From assembly GCA_963575745.1 (NCBI GenBank), contig CAUYUJ010022504.1, forward strand, positions 80,001 through 144,000: a stretch of DNA of 64,000 nucleotides. The letters are read 5' to 3'. This document shows positions 1 to 9,684 of this stretch, piece by piece. Every line of letters begins with the position of its first letter. Positions within the stretch are counted from its first letter, which is position 1. Under the pieces are notes generated by a model. It saw only the letters and a list, made by a program, of their open reading frames with translations. It ran no database searches and was not told the DNA's origin. The stretch comes from Prorocentrum cordatum. Lineage: Eukaryota; Sar; Dinophyceae; Prorocentrales; Prorocentraceae. The translations under genes and the position numbers were made by a program.

Positions 1-1
1 T

Positions 2-1099
2 TGTACTCAATGCGGGGCCCGTTTCAAGCAGCAGCAGAGTGACAACGCTGGAGGCGCCCGTGGCAGTGCCGCCAGCAACCTCGGTGCCGCGAGCGGGGCA
101 GGCCGTGAATCAGCTCCGCCTCCAGCACCACTTCCTGAGAAGCCAGGCCGCTGGCGTGGACGAGACCGATCCCGTGGGCCCAGTCATCCACCAGGCCTCC
201 GCCGACCAGGTACCGTTGCCTACTCCGACGGCGACGACACTCAGCCACAAGCAGAAGATCCAGTGGCCCTGGCCCAGGCCCAGGTCACGTTCTGGAAGAA
301 GTGGAAACCCAACGGCGATGAGCATGTCGCGGCGCTGGGCAAACTCAAGCAGGCCAAGGCTGATATCTTGGCATCCAAGTCGTTGGACCAACAAGCTCAA
401 TCTCTCGCAGATCAGCTGGAGACCCAGCGCCAGAAGTACATCACACAGACGTCGGACCTCAAGCAGCTCATGGAGGTCATCCTGGACGCCTGCGAACGCC
501 ACGGCAAGCTCGTGCAGGAGTCCAAGGCCACGCAGCAAGAGATCCAGTCGCTGGAGAGCCAGCACAACATGGCCAAGCAGGCCGCCATGCAGGCGGCTAC
601 CAAGGATGAGGACCTCTTGGAGACGCTGCAAGGGGTCCTTGCGGCACGGATGCCGCCTGGCAGCAGGGCGCCGCCAGACCTCTGCTCGAAGGTGGCGGAG
701 CTCGCCCAATACTTCGACGACCTCACGACGCAGCACGAGAGGTCGCAGGTGCCTGCGCCTCGCCAGGGGGCGGATCATGACTTCCCGCCCGTCGGCCAGA
801 AGCCCGAGGACGAGATGGAGGTGGCAGAGGCTGTGGCGCCCAGCGGCGCTGCGCCGCCAGCACCGCCTACTGCCGCGCAAGTGCCGTGCCCCACCGATGA
901 GGAGCTCGACGGTGCGACCCCGATGGACCAGACGCAGTCCTTGGTGCGCGCGGCGTCCGCCCTCCAGGCCGTCGCCAACGGCATGGCCGAGATCCAGGGC
1001 GCGCAGGGCCCCGAGGCCAAGAAGGCGCGGGCTGCGGCGATGGCCGCGGAGGCCGCCGCTGGAGCCACGGGGGCCACGGACACCAAGTCGTCTTCCTGA
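2..1099 (+). CDS. LINE ORF1-like protein, 5' partial, zinc-finger remnant and coiled coil
   Basis: Open from the window edge to a TGA at 1097-1099. The first visible residues, CTQCGARF, look like the second half of a small Cys-Cys zinc finger. They are followed by an Arg/Gly/Pro-rich linker and, from about 263, a long helical Gln/Lys/Glu-rich stretch (heptad-like, roughly 300-760) typical of a coiled coil. The C-terminus is Ala/Pro-rich. ORF1 proteins of LINEs bind element RNA and chaperone it; that role is inferred from position upstream of the endonuclease. The ATG at 263 is internal, so the true start is upstream of the window. Confidence 0.7.
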   Translation, partial: CTQCGARFKQQQSDNAGGARGSAASNLGAASGAGRESAPPPAPLPEKPGRWRGRDRSRGPSHPPGLRRPGTVAYSDGDDTQPQAEDPVALAQAQVTFWKKWKPNGDEHVAALGKLKQAKADILASKSLDQQAQSLADQLETQRQKYITQTSDLKQLMEVILDACERHGKLVQESKATQQEIQSLESQHNMAKQAAMQAATKDEDLLETLQGVLAARMPPGSRAPPDLCSKVAELAQYFDDLTTQHERSQVPAPRQGADHDFPPVGQKPEDEMEVAEAVAPSGAAPPAPPTAAQVPCPTDEELDGATPMDQTQSLVRAASALQAVANGMAEIQGAQGPEAKKARAAAMAAEAAAGATGATDTKSSS

Positions 1100-2085
1100 C
1101 AGCCTCTACACGTTCGCGACGATCAACGGATCGTGCTGGGGAGCAGTGAAAGCCTTTGTAGAGTCTCCCACTGCTAATAATCTCACCTTTATCTGTGCCC
1201 AGGAGTGCAGGCTTGATGCTGGGGACGGCATCACGCGTCAGATACAATGGTGCTTCGCACGCGGCTGGCTTGCTCATATATCGCCAGCTGTCCGCAACCC
1301 CTCGGGTGAACTTGTCTCGGGGGTGGCGGTTTTAGTTCGGGACGGATTGGACTTGGGGGTCCAGCCGCTCTCCTTTCCTCCAGGGACGGATCTCTCTAGA
1401 CTTGCTGGAGTGGTCATCGAAGCGCCAGGGGTCCCAACGTTCGGTTTGGTGAGCGCTTATTTTCAGGCCTCTGCGGGCCTCAATGAGACCAATTTGAACC
1501 TGCTGGCCACTCTTGGCCAGACGCAAGATCTTGTAGGCAAGCCCCTCCTGGTTGCTGGCGATTTCAACTTGCAGCCCGAGAGGCTTCAGAAGGGCACGGA
1601 TTTCCTCACCCGTGCCACGATGGCGGTGGCGGCGCCGAAAGCGGCCACCTATTATACTAAGAAGACGAAGTCGACCCTAGACTTCTTTATCCACAGCCAG
1701 GCCCTAGGTCCCTGGCTGCGCCCCCCTCGCACCTTGTCCTCCTATCCTCTTTCTCCCCACCGTCCTGTGCTCATGTCACTGCAAGTGCAGGACAATTTCC
1801 AGATCCCGACGCTCCTCAGGCCACAGAAGCTCCCCACTAGGGTGCCCATCGGTCCTCAGCTCCCGTCGGTAAGTTGGCATCAGACTGCTGCTACGATAGA
1901 TTATGCTGTCCAATTGCTCGGAGATGCTTCGCAGCCGCTCTCCGACCAGCAGCGCTCCACCATCCTGGACCACGTGTATTTCACCCTCGTCCAGGACCTC
2001 GAACACACACTAAGTGTGAAAACAGACACCCCCCTCAAGCCCAGTAGAACCCCTAGGGCCCACCCCCCCCCCCCCCCCAGATCCA
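1100..2085 (+). CDS. LINE endonuclease domain (EEP/APE-like), separate frame
   Basis: The frame beginning with DSLYTFATINGSCWGAVKAF directly after the ORF1 stop carries the signature of the endonuclease/exonuclease/phosphatase fold: an ICAQE-like catalytic Glu motif near 1190-1206, LLVAGDFNLQPE near 1544-1580 (the GDxN motif), STLDFFI near 1670 (the D-aromatic-I motif) and SPHRPVLM near 1753-1776, where SDHRPV is usual, so the Asp before the catalytic His has changed to Pro. This domain nicks target DNA to prime reverse transcription. The frame overlaps the ORF1 stop by +1 and is lost at a C-run near 2066-2080. A missing C there, real or an assembly error, would join it to the reverse transcriptase frame. 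Confidence 0.85.
2066..2080 (+). other. Poly-C tract where the LINE reading frame changes
   Basis: A run of about 16 C (with the preceding ACCC) sits exactly where the endonuclease frame gives way to the reverse transcriptase frame, a -1 change. Homopolymer length error in assembly, a true frameshift mutation, or slippage translation would all look like this. Confidence 0.6.
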
Positions 2086-2086
2086 C

Positions 2087-5000
2087 ATGGTCTCGGCGAG
2101 TGCCAAGTGCACCCAGGGGCGTAAGTGCTGGACGGCCTATTCCAGGCCCCTTCGGTGGCTCCAAAATCGGCTGCAGGACTTTCGTCGCAGCATCCAGGAT
2201 AATGACCTCCAGGAATTTCGGGACACTCTGGACAGTCTAGAAGACAGCCCAGAGCTTTTCAGTACCTCTTCTGCCCTTGCCCAAGGGCTGCAGGAAGTTC
2301 GTATCGCCACAGGACTCTTGCATGAGGATTTCCAAGTGCAGAAGCTCAACGCAGAGTTGGGCATAACAATTCTAGACGAGCTGCTCGAGCAAGTCGGCAA
2401 GATCATAGATTCTGAACTTGCCGCCGAGCACAGGAAGGACGGCCAGGAATGGAGGGATTGGGTTCAATCTTCTATGAAGGGAGGAGTGGGATGGGCTCAC
2501 AGGTGGACGAAGAAGTTGGAAGCTTGGAGGCCTGTCTCAGTTGTTCACTGCCAGCGTTTCTCAGGACGTCCGCAGCACCTCCTCCAGGTTGAGGCCGACA
2601 GACTTGCTAAGATCTGGGATGTGCACCCCGAAGAGCCCCCCCAGTGGGCCCCCCCGACGGACGACAGAGTTGCCCTGGGACCTATCACCCCCGTGCGCCT
2701 CCGCAAGGTTTCTCGCAGTTTTCCTCACAGTACGGCCTCAACGTGGGACGGAGTGCACCCGCGTCACTTCGCCATGTTAGACGACGAGCAAGCCGGGCTC
2801 GTCTGCCAGCTGATTGAGCTTATAGAGCAGGTAGGGCACATGCCATCGCAGCTTCGGGGAGCTATATCTACGCTCATGCTCAAAGTGAAACAGCAAGATG
2901 ATATACATGCTCAGCCAGCCTTTCGCTCCATTGGCATGCTCCCTGCTCTGCATCGTGTGTGGGCCCGTCTTAGGAGGTCTGCTGCCCGCGAGTGGGAATA
3001 TCACCACAGGCGGCCATACATTGCTCATCAAGCTGGACACTCTATTGTTGAGTTGGTCTACGCTCAGTCTCTTGAATGTGAATTTCATGCGTGCAGTGAG
3101 GATCCCCAACACTCTGCCCAAGTGCTCTGGGATCTGTCTAACTACTATGAACATGTGGATCGTGAGTGCCTTGCCAAGAGAGCTGCTGCTTCTGGATTTC
3201 CATGTTGCTTGCTCCGTATTATACTATCTCAGTATGGTAGCTCACGATTTGTTGCTATGCAAGATGTGCGTGTTAGCGTTGGAAAAGCATGGAGGGGACT
3301 CATAGCTGGGTGCGGTTGGGCTACGTATCTGGTTCAGATGTATGTTTTAGCTCCCCTCGACCAGTGGACCAGCACACACTGTTACATCCGTCTTGCCATG
3401 TTTATCGATGATTTGCTGCTGCAGTGTCATGGCAAGAGCTATGACCTAGTGATCAGCCAGATGAATGTGGCTGCTCGATCTTTAGCCAGTTGCATCCAGC
3501 ACGAGTTTAAGTGCCAGATCGCCACTAAGAAGAGCCAGGTGCTCGCCTCCAGCCAAGACCTCCAAAACAAGCTTCGGAAGACCCTTGGGACGCTCGCGGG
3601 GCCCTCCACGGACAATTCAGGACCCAACCTCGGTATTGAAAGCGGAGCTGGAAGACCCCAGAGGAGATGGAGGAGGGGAAGGAAGCTTTTGGAGCGCATC
3701 GTCAGGATTCAGAAAAGGATGGCCCGTATCAGGATGATAAAGCACGCTGGAGGAAATGGAAAGAAGTTGTATAATACTGGCCTCTTTGCGGCCACCTCGT
3801 TTGGAGTTGAGGTCACGGGCATCAACAACACGATGCTCGCGCAAGCCCAGACTCAGTATTTAGCTGCAGCAGGTCCTAGGTGTGCCTCAAGGAGTCGAAC
3901 TCTCGCCCTCCTCATCCTCCAGGACCCCCTGTGGAAAGCGGGCCTCGGGCCCGCGCTTATGTGGCACCGTCTCGTCTGGGAGGCCCACACTCGGCCCGAG
4001 ACGGCCGTGGTCAGTCTCCAGCAGCTCAGCCTTTGGGGCGAGGCTGTCTTGCCGAGGGTTTCTAAATCTTGGGGCTCCTGTAGGGGCCCTCTCAGTGCGG
4101 CGGCCCTGTCGTTGGCCAGGGTGGGGTGGTCTTTTCAAGGTCCCTTCCAGTTTGTGACTCCTGCAGGCCTTGTGTACCCCCTTCCAGGAACCTCCCCCGC
4201 CTACATTGCCAAGCAGCTAGAGATTGCCTGGCACGATCGATTAGCTGAACGAGCTGCAGCCAAGATGGGACATCCTGGCGAGCAGCTAGATGTTGCAGCA
4301 CTGCGCGCTGTTCTTCGTGCCACCGACCTGTCCAAGCAACAGAGAGGCACGTTGCTGGCCTTTGCTACCCAGAGCATCTGGACGATGGAGCGCGCACTTG
4401 CAGCAGGGTATGATGTGCCCCAAGGATGCCTATGTGGACACCACAAAGATGATCTCAAACACCGCCTCTTGGAGTGCCCCAAGACCGCCAGTGCCCGAGA
4501 AGATTTCACTAGTGGGGAGCTTGCTAGGTTGAAAGACCCAATTCCTGGTACCTCCCCCCTGCATCTTGGGTTTCAGTTCACGCCCGATTTCGTGGGCTCC
4601 CCTCCCGCTGGCACTGGGTTGGAGGCCGCTAGGTTTTGGTGTCGAGACCCCTGTTTAAGTCCTGAGGAAGCGTTTACAGGGGATCTGTTTATAGATGGCA
4701 GCTGTACGTACCATGGTCATCACAATTTCAACGCCGCTGGGTTTGCCGTAGTGTGCATGGTTGATGGCGCCGAATTTGCCACCTTCAGTGGCAGGGTGGG
4801 GTCCCTGGGGGCCCAAACCTCTGGGGCCGCCGGACACCTAGCTGCTGTCGCGGCTGGCAGGCTCCCCCGACAGGTTGACAATATATATTCGGACTATAAA
4901 GGGGTTTTGCAGCTGCACGGAGAGGTTGGATACCCTCGCCGTAACCAATGGTCAGGTTGCAAAGTCCTTGCGGGTGGAGGCCTGATCTCTCTCGGCGATA

Positions 5001-5821
5001 AGCTTAAGAAAGTTAAGGCCCACCAGAATCTGGACTCGCTGCCCCCCGATAGTGAAGAATTTCGGATAGCCAGTGGCAATGAGGCAGCTGACAGGATTGC
5101 CAAGGCCGCGGCGAACCTTGGCAGCCAACCCAGTCATGCTGAAGCAGAGCAGTATCAGAACGACACTGCTCTGCTTAAGAAATACTTACGATACGTGTCT
5201 CATGCCCTTGGAGAGTGGCCTGCGATTGCCCCTCGTCGGAACAAGGCGCTGGCCAAGCCCGTCAAGAGCCTCTCCCCTCCCTCGGGGGCTGCCTCGGCCT
5301 TGGCCTCCTGGGACCCTCCCTCGCCCCCTCCCCCTCCGCCGCCTGGGCCCCCTCGGAGGGATCGTCCTGCGAACCCGTCCCCGAGGGCCCATGTCTGGGC
5401 TCATGTGAATGGCCAGCGCCGATGCACGATCTGCCGCATCCGCGTCCGCACATTCAAAGCATTGGAGGAGCGATGCAGAGCAATGGATTGCCCTGGACAC
5501 TGCCCGCAGATGTCCAGTCTAGCCTCCAACCCTAGGGGGCATGATTTGTTTTATTATGAGCACCTTGAGCAGCCTACGAGTTTCTTGGTGTGCCATAAGT
5601 GTGGTTCTTTCAAGGAGGGCAATTCGCGTGGACTCTCAGGCAATTGCAATTTGAGGCCGCCCCACAACGGGGCAAAGCTGCAGCTGCAGAGAGCACAGTC
5701 TGGCCGTCACCCGAAGAGTGCCGCCGCCAGCCCGATCGTGCTCAGCCTCCCTCCTGTCCCCCTGGCGCAGCTGCTCAGAGAAGCAGCCCAAGCCAGGCAG
5801 GAGGCCGCCACTCCGCCCTAG
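2087..5821 (+). CDS. LINE reverse transcriptase, RNase H and Cys-rich C-terminus
   Basis: A 1244-codon frame. Reverse transcriptase landmarks in order: AFRSIGMLPALHRVW (fingers) near 2916, VLWDLSNYYEHVD (motif A Asp) near 3123, GLIAGCGWATYL (motif B) near 3297, LAMFIDDLLL (the xxDD catalytic box) near 3394, and CQIATKKSQVLAS (motif D) near 3511. RNase H follows: DLFIDGSC near 4683, YSDYKGV near 4887 and GNEAADRIA near 5078. The expected second acidic residue is not seen: the QTSGAAGHLAA stretch has Gly (codon 4832-4834, GGA) where a Glu is usual. The tail has a CTIC...CRAMDCPGHC cluster (5434-5505) and CHKCGSF...C (5591-5648), probably zinc-binding. It copies element RNA at the nicked target; the RNase H may be inactive. 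Confidence 0.9.
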   Translation: MVSASAKCTQGRKCWTAYSRPLRWLQNRLQDFRRSIQDNDLQEFRDTLDSLEDSPELFSTSSALAQGLQEVRIATGLLHEDFQVQKLNAELGITILDELLEQVGKIIDSELAAEHRKDGQEWRDWVQSSMKGGVGWAHRWTKKLEAWRPVSVVHCQRFSGRPQHLLQVEADRLAKIWDVHPEEPPQWAPPTDDRVALGPITPVRLRKVSRSFPHSTASTWDGVHPRHFAMLDDEQAGLVCQLIELIEQVGHMPSQLRGAISTLMLKVKQQDDIHAQPAFRSIGMLPALHRVWARLRRSAAREWEYHHRRPYIAHQAGHSIVELVYAQSLECEFHACSEDPQHSAQVLWDLSNYYEHVDRECLAKRAAASGFPCCLLRIILSQYGSSRFVAMQDVRVSVGKAWRGLIAGCGWATYLVQMYVLAPLDQWTSTHCYIRLAMFIDDLLLQCHGKSYDLVISQMNVAARSLASCIQHEFKCQIATKKSQVLASSQDLQNKLRKTLGTLAGPSTDNSGPNLGIESGAGRPQRRWRRGRKLLERIVRIQKRMARIRMIKHAGGNGKKLYNTGLFAATSFGVEVTGINNTMLAQAQTQYLAAAGPRCASRSRTLALLILQDPLWKAGLGPALMWHRLVWEAHTRPETAVVSLQQLSLWGEAVLPRVSKSWGSCRGPLSAAALSLARVGWSFQGPFQFVTPAGLVYPLPGTSPAYIAKQLEIAWHDRLAERAAAKMGHPGEQLDVAALRAVLRATDLSKQQRGTLLAFATQSIWTMERALAAGYDVPQGCLCGHHKDDLKHRLLECPKTASAREDFTSGELARLKDPIPGTSPLHLGFQFTPDFVGSPPAGTGLEAARFWCRDPCLSPEEAFTGDLFIDGSCTYHGHHNFNAAGFAVVCMVDGAEFATFSGRVGSLGAQTSGAAGHLAAVAAGRLPRQVDNIYSDYKGVLQLHGEVGYPRRNQWSGCKVLAGGGLISLGDKLKKVKAHQNLDSLPPDSEEFRIASGNEAADRIAKAAANLGSQPSHAEAEQYQNDTALLKKYLRYVSHALGEWPAIAPRRNKALAKPVKSLSPPSGAASALASWDPPSPPPPPPPGPPRRDRPANPSPRAHVWAHVNGQRRCTICRIRVRTFKALEERCRAMDCPGHCPQMSSLASNPRGHDLFYYEHLEQPTSFLVCHKCGSFKEGNSRGLSGNCNLRPPHNGAKLQLQRAQSGRHPKSAAASPIVLSLPPVPLAQLLREAAQARQEAATPP

Positions 5822-6200
5822 TGGACAGGTGGCCCGAACTCATCCCCCCCTACTGCGCGCTGGTCCTCCACGCCCTCACCCTCCTCCACCTGCTCGCCCT
5901 CTGGAGTCCGGAGTACCCACCCATCCCCCTCCTCACCTGCGACAGTAGGATGACCAGCGGCATTTTACTTCATGACAGGGTGACTGAATCATTAATGTTG
6001 AACAACCCTCGTATTTACTGCTGGCACTTGATCCGCCACCGTGCCTGCACGGAGTGCATGGGAGTGTTAGAATGTTTTTTTTTTTTTGTTTCTGCAGGGT
6101 TTCTTCAGTCTTTCTATGGCCATCCTCCCATCGCACGCGTGGTTCTGAAACCGCCCCTCCCTGGATTTGCTCTGTGGCGCTCCTTTCGGCCTCAGTCGGC
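5822..6200. other. LINE downstream region, no gene seen
   Basis: Pyrimidine-rich sequence after the LINE stop, then a 13-T run at 6075-6087. No coding signal is convincing. Confidence 0.5.
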
Positions 6201-6204
6201 CCAA

Positions 6205-6760
6205 GAGGCTTCCAAGACGATTTCCAAAGACAGCCAAGATGACACCAAGACGGCGCAAGACGGCGCAAGACGGCATAAGAGGCTCCCAAGCGCCCCCAGG
6301 ACGGCTCGAGAGCCTTCCAAGACGACGGCCAAAGAGGGCTCCAACAGACCTTCCATGAGAGCCCCAGGAGACGAGCACAGATGTATCATCCTTTGTTTTT
6401 ATGCAAATGCTGACATTCTCACCTGTTTGGGTTTCCGACCACCCAAGACGGTCCAAGAGGGCCTCCAACATAGCTCCAAAACAAACAGCGAGGCCCCAAA
6501 AGCGGGCCCCAAGTCGGTCTAAGAGAGGACCCCAAGATCGCCCAAGAGCTTCCCAAGAGGGCCCCGAGAGGGCCCTAAAGCGCTCCAAGACGGCACCAAG
6601 GCGGCCCAGAGAGGACCCCAAGACGGCTTCCAATAGCATCAGACGGGCTAAGGGCCCCCTAAAACGGCCCAAGAGGCACCCAAAAAAGCGCCCAAGAGGC
6701 CCCACAGAGGCCCCCAGGAAGCTCTCTCTAGACCCCAAGGGAGCCCCTGAGAAGACTTCT
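6205..6760. repeat. CCAAGA-type short-period array, copy 1
   Basis: Dozens of imperfect units built on CCAAGAGGNCCCCAAGACGG, with a roughly 10-bp beat. A non-repetitive island at 6365-6440 contains TGACATTCTCACC. The array makes long open frames on the minus strand rich in Leu, Gly, Ser and Trp; these are shadows of the period and not evidence of a protein. Confidence 0.85.
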
Positions 6761-6778
6761 CCTTCTTGTGTTCATTTT

Positions 6779-6945
6779 CCCCCTCTCCTCCTCCTCCACC
6801 TCCTCTCCCTCCTCCTCCCCTCCCTCCTCCTCCTCCTCCTCCTCCTCCTCCTCCTCCTCCTCCTCCTCCTCCTCCTCCTTCTCTTCTTCCTTCTCTTCCT
6901 CCTCCTCCTCCTCTTCCTCCTCCTCCCTCTTCCTCCTCCTTCCTA
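6779..6945. repeat. (TCC)n microsatellite
   Basis: Almost pure CTC/TCC triplets with a few TTC interruptions; it abuts CCAAGA array copy 1. Confidence 0.95.
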
Positions 6946-6989
6946 ACACGCGGACGAAGGTGAGATCGAGCTCACGGCACGTCCAGGCT

Positions 6990-7600
6990 CGGACAGGGCC
7001 GTCGGAACTGCGCTGCTCCTGCACTCTCAGGCTGCCTCCTGCTGCGCTGTTGCACCGGCACCACGCTGGCGGGGTTTGCCGCTGGCAGCTGGATATTGAA
7101 GGCCATCCACATGGCGACAGAGTAGATGAAGTCGGAGAGTTGATGAAGTCGGAGAGTTGCACCGTAGCGCCGGTGCATCGACGACGAAGGGGATGGACCA
7201 GCCGTCAAAACTGCGCTGTTCCTGCGATCAGTCTGCTTCCTGCTGCGCTGTTGCACGGTGGCGGGGTTTGCCGCTGGCAACTGGATATTCCCCTATCAGT
7301 GCTTGCACTGAAGAGGTCCTAGTGGAAATTGAAAGATTTGGCGACAGTGTCCCGCCGATTTTGGTGGCCAGCTGGGTTCCCGGGTTCCCGGATCCCGGGT
7401 TCCTGCAGGTTATTGGTTTCAGGCCGATTTCAGTGCGTTCCGGGTTCCCGGGTTCCCGGTCGATCTCCTTGTCGATCAAACCATTCACTGATGGGGGTTT
7501 CTCTGGTGTAATTGAAGGCCTTCCAAGAGTTGCACCGTATCGCTGGTGCATCGACGACGGCGGGATGGGTGAGAAGTGGCTCCAGATCGCGCCGTATCAC
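6990..7600. repeat. Two diverged direct repeats of about 95 bp plus a 45-bp motif
   Basis: The stretch at 6996-7100 (containing GCGGGGTTTGCCGCTGGCA) recurs at 7202-7290. The motif GGTGCATCGACGACG at 7171 recurs at 7545. An ancient duplication of an unknown repeat; no gene is apparent. The following 7600-7690 shares about 40 bp with 21585-21625. Confidence 0.6.
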
Positions 7601-7877
7601 TGATGCCTCGGCGATGCCGCGCGATCCTCCGACGCCATCTCCTCCCGCCCCATGTGGGAGGCCTGAAAATACCGAGGGCGACGGCAACATTGACCCAGAA
7701 TGGTCAGACCCTGGTGGCTGAACCTGCTCCGCCGCCAGCGCTGCCCGCTCCGCGCCCCAAGATGGCCCCAAACAGACCAAAACGCAGAACGGCCCCAAGC
7801 ACTCCCCCGAAGGGCACAACGCTGCCAGAACTCAGAACGGCCCAAAAAACTTAGAACAAAAACCAAACACGGCCAAA

Positions 7878-8062
7878 CCCAGACCCCCGACGTCATGATT
7901 TTTTCATGACGCGACCCCCAGAGGTCCGGACCTATTCGCCGGGACCGGTTTTTCATCCTGAGTCGTTTTTTGACGGTCCCGAGGGCCGGTAAGGGCCCCC
8001 AGAGGCGGAAAATATGGAAAAACCTTCCGTCGTGTTTTTTTCACTACTCGAGGGGGTCTGGG
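7878..8062 (+). mobile_element. TIR element family A (CCCAGACCCCC ends), full copy
   Basis: Begins CCCAGACCCCC and ends GGGGGTCTGGG, a perfect 11-bp terminal inverted repeat; 185 bp. Internal landmarks are a small palindrome (CGTCATGA, T-rich loop, TCATGACG) at 7891-7911 and GACGGTCCCGAG near 7971. The flanks share AACACGGCCA (7866-7875 and 8063-8072), offset by two bases on the left, which may be the target duplication. No protein is encoded; it looks like a non-autonomous (MITE-like) DNA transposon. Confidence 0.8.
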
Positions 8063-8250
8063 AACACGGCCAGAACTTAGAACGTTGCCAAACTGACCAA
8101 AACATAGAACGGCCCCAAAAATGGCCCCGGAGGGCACAGCACCGCCCGAGACGCCCCCCGCATTCCCCCCCCCCGGGGGCGGCGCCGAAGCTCCATCTGC
8201 GGTCCCCAGGGCGCCTCCAGGAAGTCCTCCTCTGAACCCAGCGGATCCCT

Positions 8251-8617
8251 CCCGGACCCCCGACGTCATGATTTTTCCCCCCCCCCTAAAACGACGCGAA
8301 GATCGGGACAAACTCGGATCGGGATAACTCGAAATCTCTGAGGATCGGCGGGTTTGGAGGATGTATTGGGCGCCGCGGCCGCTCCAGAGCGTTCCGGACC
8401 GCTCTGAGAGCGCTCTGGAACTCTCTGGAGCGATTTATCCCGATCCTAGCCCTGTTTCAACCCCCCCCCCCCGGAGGTTTCGACCTCTTCCCCGGGACCG
8501 GTTTTATTCGTTCCGGGTCGTTTTGCGATGGTCCCGAGGCCCGGGAAAGGCCCCCAGAGGCCGAGCATGGCGAACAACCTCCCGTCGTGACTTCTTCACG
8601 ACTCGAGGGGGTCTGGG
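8251..8617 (+). mobile_element. TIR element family A, copy interrupted by another element
   Basis: The left end (8251-8277, CCCGGACCCCC and the palindrome start) and the right part (about 8470-8617, ending GGGGGTCTGGG) match the intact copy. About 190 bp of unrelated sequence lies between them. Confidence 0.75.
8278..8469. mobile_element. Element nested inside a family A copy
   Basis: The insert is C-rich at both edges and has inverted ends (left CGAAGATCGGGACAAA; right, reverse complement, CTAGGATCGGGATAAA). It holds a palindromic cluster of CCAGAGCG/CGCTCTGG near 8381-8434. The same cluster type recurs at 19147-19195. Confidence 0.5.
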
Positions 8618-8763
8618 CTCCAAGACTGCTGTCCGTGATGTGGCCGTCTCCAGCAACTCGCGGGGGAGCATCGCCTGCTTCCGCCGGCTTCCGAGGGCCT
8701 TCTGCTGGCGGAACCCGCCCCCCGGCTTGCGCCCGCTGGCCTTCCGCAGGGGAAGAGGTGTCA

Positions 8764-8993
8764 ACTTCTCCTCCTCCTCCTCCACCTCCTCCTCCTCCTC
8801 CCTCCTCCTCCTCCCTCCTCCTCCTCTCCTCCTCCTCCTCCTCCTCCTCCTCCTCCTCTCCTCCTCCTCCTCCTCCTCCTCCTCCTCCCTCCTCCTCCTC
8901 CCTCCTCCTCCCTCCTCCTCCCTCCTCCTCCCTCCTCCTCCTCTCCCTCCTCCTCCTCCCTCCTCCCTCCTCCTCCTCCCCCTCCCTCGGAGG
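8764..8993. repeat. (TCC)n microsatellite
   Basis: About 230 bp of TCC/CTC with frame slips. It generates Ser/Leu/Pro or Glu/Arg/Gly open frames on all six frames. Confidence 0.95.
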
Positions 8994-9488
8994 CGAGACC
9001 CTCTGGAGCTCGGCGACGTCGCCGGGCGGCGGGGGCCCGAGCGCGCGCTCTCCCGGCGCAGCACGCGCGAGTGGTCCGCCGCGCAGGGGCACGCTGGGGG
9101 GCGGCAGGCACGGGCGCCACGGGGCATGTGAAGGGGCCCCAGGACGCACAAATAAATGCACACACATAACATCATTGTCCCACATTTTTCCCCTATTATC
9201 TTCTGGGTTTCTGTTCCCCCCCCCCGCTGCCCCTATTTTCCCACATTTTCTGGGGAATCGACGATGAATTGTGTCTGTGTCCCTCCTGAGCATGGGCTGC
9301 CTGGCGGTTGCGCCGGCACGCGCGAGACGGTGCGCCACGCCCTGCGCCGAGTGTGCGCGCCTCGGATCGCGACCGCGGGCGCCGCAGCTGGGCGTCCCCC
9401 AGCGTGCACAAGGAGGTGGGGCAAGACGAGGGCGGGGCGTGGGAGTGCGGCCGTACCCACGGGCGACGCTGTCGGGCCTCCCTGGGTC
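8994..9488. other. Intergenic, no gene seen
   Basis: GC-rich sequence with no domain-like reading frame between the microsatellite and the next family A element. Confidence 0.4.
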
Positions 9489-9674
9489 CCCAGACCCCCT
9501 CGAGTAGTGAAAAAATCACGACGGGAGGTTTTTCCATATTTTCCGCCTCTGGGGGCCCTTGCCGGGCCTCGGGACCGTCAAAAAACGATTCAGGATGAAA
9601 AGCCGGTCACAGGGAAGGGGTCGAGACCTCTGGGGGTCGACGTCATGAAAAAATCATGACGTCGGGGGTCTGGG
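9489..9674 (-). mobile_element. TIR element family A, full copy, inverted
   Basis: Reverse-orientation copy of the 7878-8062 element, 186 bp, with intact CCCAGACCCCC/GGGGGTCTGGG ends and the same internal palindrome at 9640-9662. Confidence 0.85.
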
Positions 9675-9684
9675 TCCTGGGGGG

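Larger units (their letters stand above)
1..5960 (+). mobile_element. Dinoflagellate non-LTR retrotransposon (LINE), nearly full length, 5' end cut by the window
   Basis: Three reading-frame blocks in the order ORF1-like, apurinic-type endonuclease, reverse transcriptase plus RNase H plus Cys-rich tail form one element. The blocks lie in frames 2, 3 and 2. The first change coincides with the ORF1 stop at 1097-1099, the second with a run of C around 2066-2080. The order and motifs are those of LINEs with an RNase H domain. The 3' boundary is not visible: after the stop at 5821 there is about 140 bp of pyrimidine-rich sequence and no clear poly(A). The 5' end lies outside the window. Confidence 0.9.

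Noticed and set aside
39-1090. Plus-strand frame 3 from position 39 as the LINE N-terminus
   Set aside because: It starts at GTG and before about 1090 is Arg/Ser/Pro-rich nonsense; frame 2 over the same bases gives a sensible coiled-coil protein.
6205-6760. Minus-strand Leu/Gly/Trp-rich protein in the CCAAGA array
   Set aside because: The same residue pattern appears wherever the CCAAGA beat occurs, in differing frames and interrupted by islands.
7889-7912. Hairpin with a T run as a bacterial terminator
   Set aside because: It is an internal part of a dispersed eukaryotic TIR element found several times.
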